Assembly (NCBI RefSeq): GCF_000802385.1
Contig: NZ_JTDN01000001.1
Span: 689,501 to 753,500, forward strand
Source: Croceibacterium mercuriale
GTDB taxonomy: Bacteria; Pseudomonadota; Alphaproteobacteria; Sphingomonadales; Sphingomonadaceae
Direction of reading: 5' to 3'
Length of the DNA stretch: 64,000 nucleotides
A program made the translations under genes and the position numbers. Below, piece after piece: positions 61,165 to 64,000 of this stretch; within the stretch, counting starts at the first letter, position 1; every line of letters starts with the position of its first letter. The notes under the pieces are model-generated. The model did not search any database. It was not told where the DNA came from and saw only the letters and a program-made list of their open reading frames with translations.

Positions 61165-62084
61165 GGGCGGCGCTGTAGCGGGGGGTGGGCGTGGCGGCCA
61201 GACCGGGTGTGAGGCACGGCGGGCCGGGACTTGCGACCGCGACGGCGGCGTTCCGCACGGTTGGCGAGGACGGGCAGGGTACCTTCGCCGGCACGCGGAC
61301 CGCCAGAGGCGGCAGGGCCAGAAAGGAGATCTGGCGTGGGCGAAGTTGACAGGTCTGACACAGTGCAGAGCGCGGCTTGCGGAGCGGTGGCGGGGGCCTC
61401 TTCACCACTGCGCGGGCAGGGTGCCTCGGCGGCGAGCAGCGCATCGACATGGGCGCGGGCATCGTCGGTCCAGCGGTCCCATGCTGTGCCCGCGTCCGTG
61501 CGGGCCTGCTCTATCCGCTCGGCCGCTTCGCGGCGTTCACGCTCCCACTCATCCTCGCCGAAGCCGCCGGCGGCTTCCTCTTCCTGCCGGTCGGCTTCCT
61601 GCCCGGCGGCACGGTCGGTGACGGTGACGCGGTCGGGCGGGAGGTCGTCATTGGCGGCCGCAAGGGAGGCAGGCGGCTGCGCGCCGGCGAGGCAGGCGAC
61701 CAGCTCGTCGAACCGGGCGGCGTCGGCCGTGGCAGTCTCGTCCAGCGCGAGCCGGTCGAGCCGGGCGATGTGGGCGAGCAGCAGGCGGTTGTCGTAGCGG
61801 CGGCGGGTGCCGACCAGTTCGCCGCGGAACCAGACCGCCTCCTCCACGCCCTCCAGCGCGCGATCGGCCAGGATGTGGCCGCCTTCCTCCCGCGCCAGCA
61901 GCATGGCGGCCGCCCAGGCGCGGGCGAACAGCGGATCGCGCCGGCGCCGGCAATAGGCGGTCTCCCGTGAGAGGCCGATGGCGGCAGCGGCGCGGCTGAC
62001 ATTGCCCTTGTGCGAGAGCGTGTCGAGGAAGCGGGCGGTGCGGTCGGGCGTCCAGCCATCGTGGCGGGCGTGTGGTGCGGGCAT
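61161..62084 (-). CDS. Terminase-small-subunit-like protein of unknown function
   Basis: Codes for 307 residues. The N-terminal 70 residues form a helix-turn-helix-like domain (FLDTLSHKGNVSRAAAAIGLS followed by an Arg-rich stretch) reminiscent of phage terminase small subunits. The rest is Arg/Glu/Ala-rich and low complexity, with a probable coiled coil (about 170-210). No other phage gene is nearby. The stop overlaps the M20 start (ATGA), so they are coupled. A 46-base stretch (61321-61366) recurs in the moaC/hydrolase gap, suggesting that the gene exists in several, partly degenerate copies. Confidence 0.6.
   Translation of the reverse strand: MPAPHARHDGWTPDRTARFLDTLSHKGNVSRAAAAIGLSRETAYCRRRRDPLFARAWAAAMLLAREEGGHILADRALEGVEEAVWFRGELVGTRRRYDNRLLLAHIARLDRLALDETATADAARFDELVACLAGAQPPASLAAANDDLPPDRVTVTDRAAGQEADRQEEEAAGGFGEDEWERERREAAERIEQARTDAGTAWDRWTDDARAHVDALLAAEAPCPRSGEEAPATAPQAALCTVSDLSTSPTPDLLSGPAASGGPRAGEGTLPVLANRAERRRRGRKSRPAVPHTRSGRHAHPPLQRRP
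61321..61366. repeat. Repeat block shared with 39122-39169 (copy C)
   Basis: Contains GAAAGGA and GCGAAG followed by two TGACA units nine bases apart (61347, 61356) and CAGTGC. Lies inside the terminase-like coding sequence, encoding LCTVSDLSTSP on the minus strand. Confidence 0.6.
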
Positions 62085-62252
62085 GATTCGCGGGTTCCCT
62101 GTGCTGGGGCGTGGGCGGGCGAATCGGGCCTATTATGCAGATGGGGGCGTGTAGGACAGGCCTGCCGCACCAGACGCGCTACCAGACCGGATCCGCCTTG
62201 TTCCGGACGGGCCGGGTTGCCGGACAGGTCCTTTCGCCAGGATCACCAGAGA

Positions 62253-63182
62253 TCAGTTCGGACCACGACGTACCAGTCGATAGACGATCCAGGAGGTGTA
62301 GAAGGACTTTATCGGCCGGCCCGATGCATCCAGCGCGGGACTGAATGCGCCCGCTGTCCTGAAGAAGTCGCAGACATTGGCAGTGATGCTGCTGTTGGTC
62401 GTGTCGATGATCGTGCAGTCGGTTGCGGTTCCGGCTTCGTCTACCAGGACGCGCAGATGCAGATCGGTCTGCTCTCCACGCCGCAAGGCGGCCCTCGGGT
62501 AGCCTCGCTGCACCTGCCGTGCCAGATCAGCCAGGTCCCGCCCCGTCCAGCGAGGCGATTGCGTCAGGGTCCGATGGGCGGCCTCGTCGAGCCCCCATTC
62601 GTTCAGCCGGTCCATCGAGCAGGCATCCAGCACGGCGAGCGCATCCGCCAACCGGCCGGGCCGCAAGCGCAGGCTGTGCTGCCCTTGAACCAGATCGATC
62701 CGGTCGGCTTGCGCAAGGGCCGCAGGTGGCAGGATCGGAGCGGCCGTGCCGTATTCCGGTGCCAGGTCCCCTGCGGCCGCATCCTCCGGCGTCGGTTGCG
62801 CCAGCGACACGTTGCGAAAGATCAGCGCATCCTGGCTGGCGGCCAGACTTCCCTTGGCAAAAAACGCACGACGCTCCCCCAACAGGCCCGCAGGATCGCC
62901 GAACTGGAGCGTCATCTCCTGGCGGTCTTCGAACCGCTTCAGCGGATCTCCGACCAGCACCATGGAAAAGCTGCTGCCCGGCGACCATTGCGTGATCAGC
63001 AGGGTGACGCCGTCACTCCCTTCGTCCAGATCCCGGGCCATGCGGCATTGTCCCTGCGAACCATCGACCACCCACCTGCTGCTCGGTGCATCGGCCAGCA
63101 CCAGTTCGGTGGCCGAGGCCGCCGAACTGGTCAGCAAGGCACTTGCTGCGATGATGGCGGAGAGCGGCAGTCTGTTGAGCAT
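62253..63182 (-). CDS. Secreted protein with TonB-C-like terminal domain
   Basis: Codes for 309 residues: signal peptide cleaved near SAASAT, an N-terminal domain of unknown type (about 25-190), and a C-terminal region (about 205-309) with QRGYPRAALRRGEQTDLHLRV and PALDASGRPIKSFYTSWIVYRL that resembles a TonB_C/energy-transducer domain, in which the partner binding strand would be GEQTDLHLRVLVD. There is no transmembrane anchor, so classical TonB function is unlikely. A disulfide between TDCTI and NVCDF is possible. Single gene, 168 bases from the terminase-like gene; I see nothing in that gap besides the TGTAGGACAGGC string. Confidence 0.65.
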   Translation of the reverse strand: MLNRLPLSAIIAASALLTSSAASATELVLADAPSSRWVVDGSQGQCRMARDLDEGSDGVTLLITQWSPGSSFSMVLVGDPLKRFEDRQEMTLQFGDPAGLLGERRAFFAKGSLAASQDALIFRNVSLAQPTPEDAAAGDLAPEYGTAAPILPPAALAQADRIDLVQGQHSLRLRPGRLADALAVLDACSMDRLNEWGLDEAAHRTLTQSPRWTGRDLADLARQVQRGYPRAALRRGEQTDLHLRVLVDEAGTATDCTIIDTTNSSITANVCDFFRTAGAFSPALDASGRPIKSFYTSWIVYRLVRRGPN

Positions 63183-63324
63183 CGGCGCGATTTCTATCTG
63201 TTACGTACAGGAAGGTCGAGCTTCAAAGAACCCGTTCACGCTGACCATTTCTGCCGAGCGTGGCGTGATCGGGGGCCGGAGCCTGCCGGTAGACATTGCG
63301 ACGCATCTGCGTCACGGGGCTGGC

Positions 63325-64000
63325 GTGCATCAAGGGACCGAACATGACCGGGCGGCGATCCTGGCTGCCTACCGCGCGACGCGGCGGCGGCGGGGGATGA
63401 TCCTGCTGGGCATGGTGGTGCTGGGGATCGCGGCGTTCCTGCTGGACATCTCCACCGGGCCATCGCCCCTGCGATTGTGGGACGTGCTGCTGGGCCTGTT
63501 CCAGCCCGACCAGCTGAGTGCGCCGGAACAGACCATCATCCGCCAGGTGCGGCTGCCTTATGCGCTTATGGCGCTGCTGGTCGGGGCGGCGCTGTCGCTG
63601 GCCGGGGCGGAGATGCAGACGATCCTGAACAATCCGCTGGCCAGCCCGTTCACGCTGGGTGTGTCGAGTGCGGCGAGCTTCGGCGCGGCGCTGGCGATCG
63701 TGTCCGGGATCAGCCTGCCGTTCGTGCCGGCGGACTGGATGGTGCCGCTGAACGCCTTTGTCGCCGCCTTCGCATCCGTGCTGCTGCTGGAGGCGCTGGC
63801 GCGCAGCCGGGCGGCGGGGATGGAGGGGGTGGTGCTGTTCGGCATCGCGCTGGTGTTCACCTTCAATGCGCTGGTCGCGCTCCTGCAGTTCGTGGCCAGC
63901 CAGGAGGCGCTGAGCCAGCTGGTGTTCTGGACCATGGGCTCGCTGGGCCGGTCCACGTGGGGTGGCCTCGCCACACTGGCGGTGGTGCTGGCGGTGGTGC
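63325..64000 (+). CDS. FecCD-family iron-chelate ABC permease, 3' truncated
   Basis: The frame is open from before 63325 to the right edge. The first transmembrane helix starts near MILLGMVVLGIAAFLL, and the signature of FecCD permeases is present: RLPYALMALLVGAALSLAGAEMQTILNNPLASPFTLGVSS (residues cited by position, about 66-105 of the fragment). Further on, VFWTMGSLGRSTW is also family typical. The start is uncertain: GTG 63325 gives a plausible cytoplasmic N-terminus, but the frame continues open upstream to 63202. Being next to an enterobactin-type synthetase, it most likely imports the catecholate from the periplasm. Confidence 0.8.
   Translation, partial: MHQGTEHDRAAILAAYRATRRRRGMILLGMVVLGIAAFLLDISTGPSPLRLWDVLLGLFQPDQLSAPEQTIIRQVRLPYALMALLVGAALSLAGAEMQTILNNPLASPFTLGVSSAASFGAALAIVSGISLPFVPADWMVPLNAFVAAFASVLLLEALARSRAAGMEGVVLFGIALVFTFNALVALLQFVASQEALSQLVFWTMGSLGRSTWGGLATLAVVLAVV

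Noticed and set aside
61161-62084. Prophage remnant based on the terminase-like gene
   Set aside because: No capsid, portal, large terminase, integrase or att-like repeat is seen in the window, and the domain likeness is weak.

Overview
The window is GC-rich (most third codon positions are G or C), densely coded and free of rRNA, tRNA and CRISPR. Gene content and order (sdhCDA, guaB, rpsF-rpsR-rplI, lexA-moeA-moaC, trpCDGE with a PpiD-like foldase, tpiA-secG-pyrG, folC-accD-trpA-trpB), together with an alphaproteobacterial type LexA operator (GAAC-N7-GAAC) in front of lexA, point to an alphaproteobacterium of the order Sphingomonadales, probably Erythrobacteraceae. The genus is inference.

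Layout. 1-3.8 kb: tail of a 2OG-Fe(II) oxygenase-like gene, a lipoprotein, a small membrane protein, ligA and a NIF3/CutA-like protein. 3.8-7.0 kb (minus strand): an SDR, a subclass B3 metallo-beta-lactamase, prmA and a DUF2459 protein, chained by short overlaps. 7.1-9.9 kb: sdhCDA without sdhB, closed by a strong terminator. 9.9-16.1 kb: cyclophilin, secreted protein and zinc metallopeptidase operon, hydroxybutyrate-type dehydrogenase, an Amj-type lipid II flippase, guaB and a hemerythrin. 16.2-23.5 kb: ECF sigma factor, FecR-like anti-sigma factor, STN-domain TonB-dependent receptor, then a large autotransporter. 23.6-26.2 kb: Tat-type DJ-1 protein and a divergent LysR/pirin pair. 26.2-34.0 kb (minus strand): Fiu-like catecholate receptor, tonB, PiuC-type hydroxylase, then a giant hybrid histidine kinase. 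34.1-54.2 kb: mostly housekeeping (ribosomal proteins, SOS repressor, molybdopterin, tryptophan, glycolysis, secretion, CTP, folate and fatty acid genes).

54.3-64 kb: siderophore region. A 2,3-dihydroxybenzoate-AMP ligase, a free-standing aryl carrier protein and a C-A-T-TE synthetase lie in one tightly overlapped operon. The adenylation pocket read by eye (D-V-W-H-F-S-L-V-D-K) equals the serine code of EntF, so the expected product is a 2,3-dihydroxybenzoyl-serine oligomer of the enterobactin type. A FecCD-family iron-chelate permease starts at the right edge.

How parts fit: the Fiu-tonB-piuC operon at 30-34 kb is the uptake side expected for such a catecholate, and carries Fur-like sequence upstream. 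The genes that make 2,3-dihydroxybenzoate (entC, isochorismatase, entA) are not in the window. Other points of interest are a 60-residue membrane protein embedded between trpB and trpA with four-base overlaps on both sides, and a short block shared by the 39.1 and 61.3 kb regions that looks like a deleted copy of a terminase-small-subunit-like gene.
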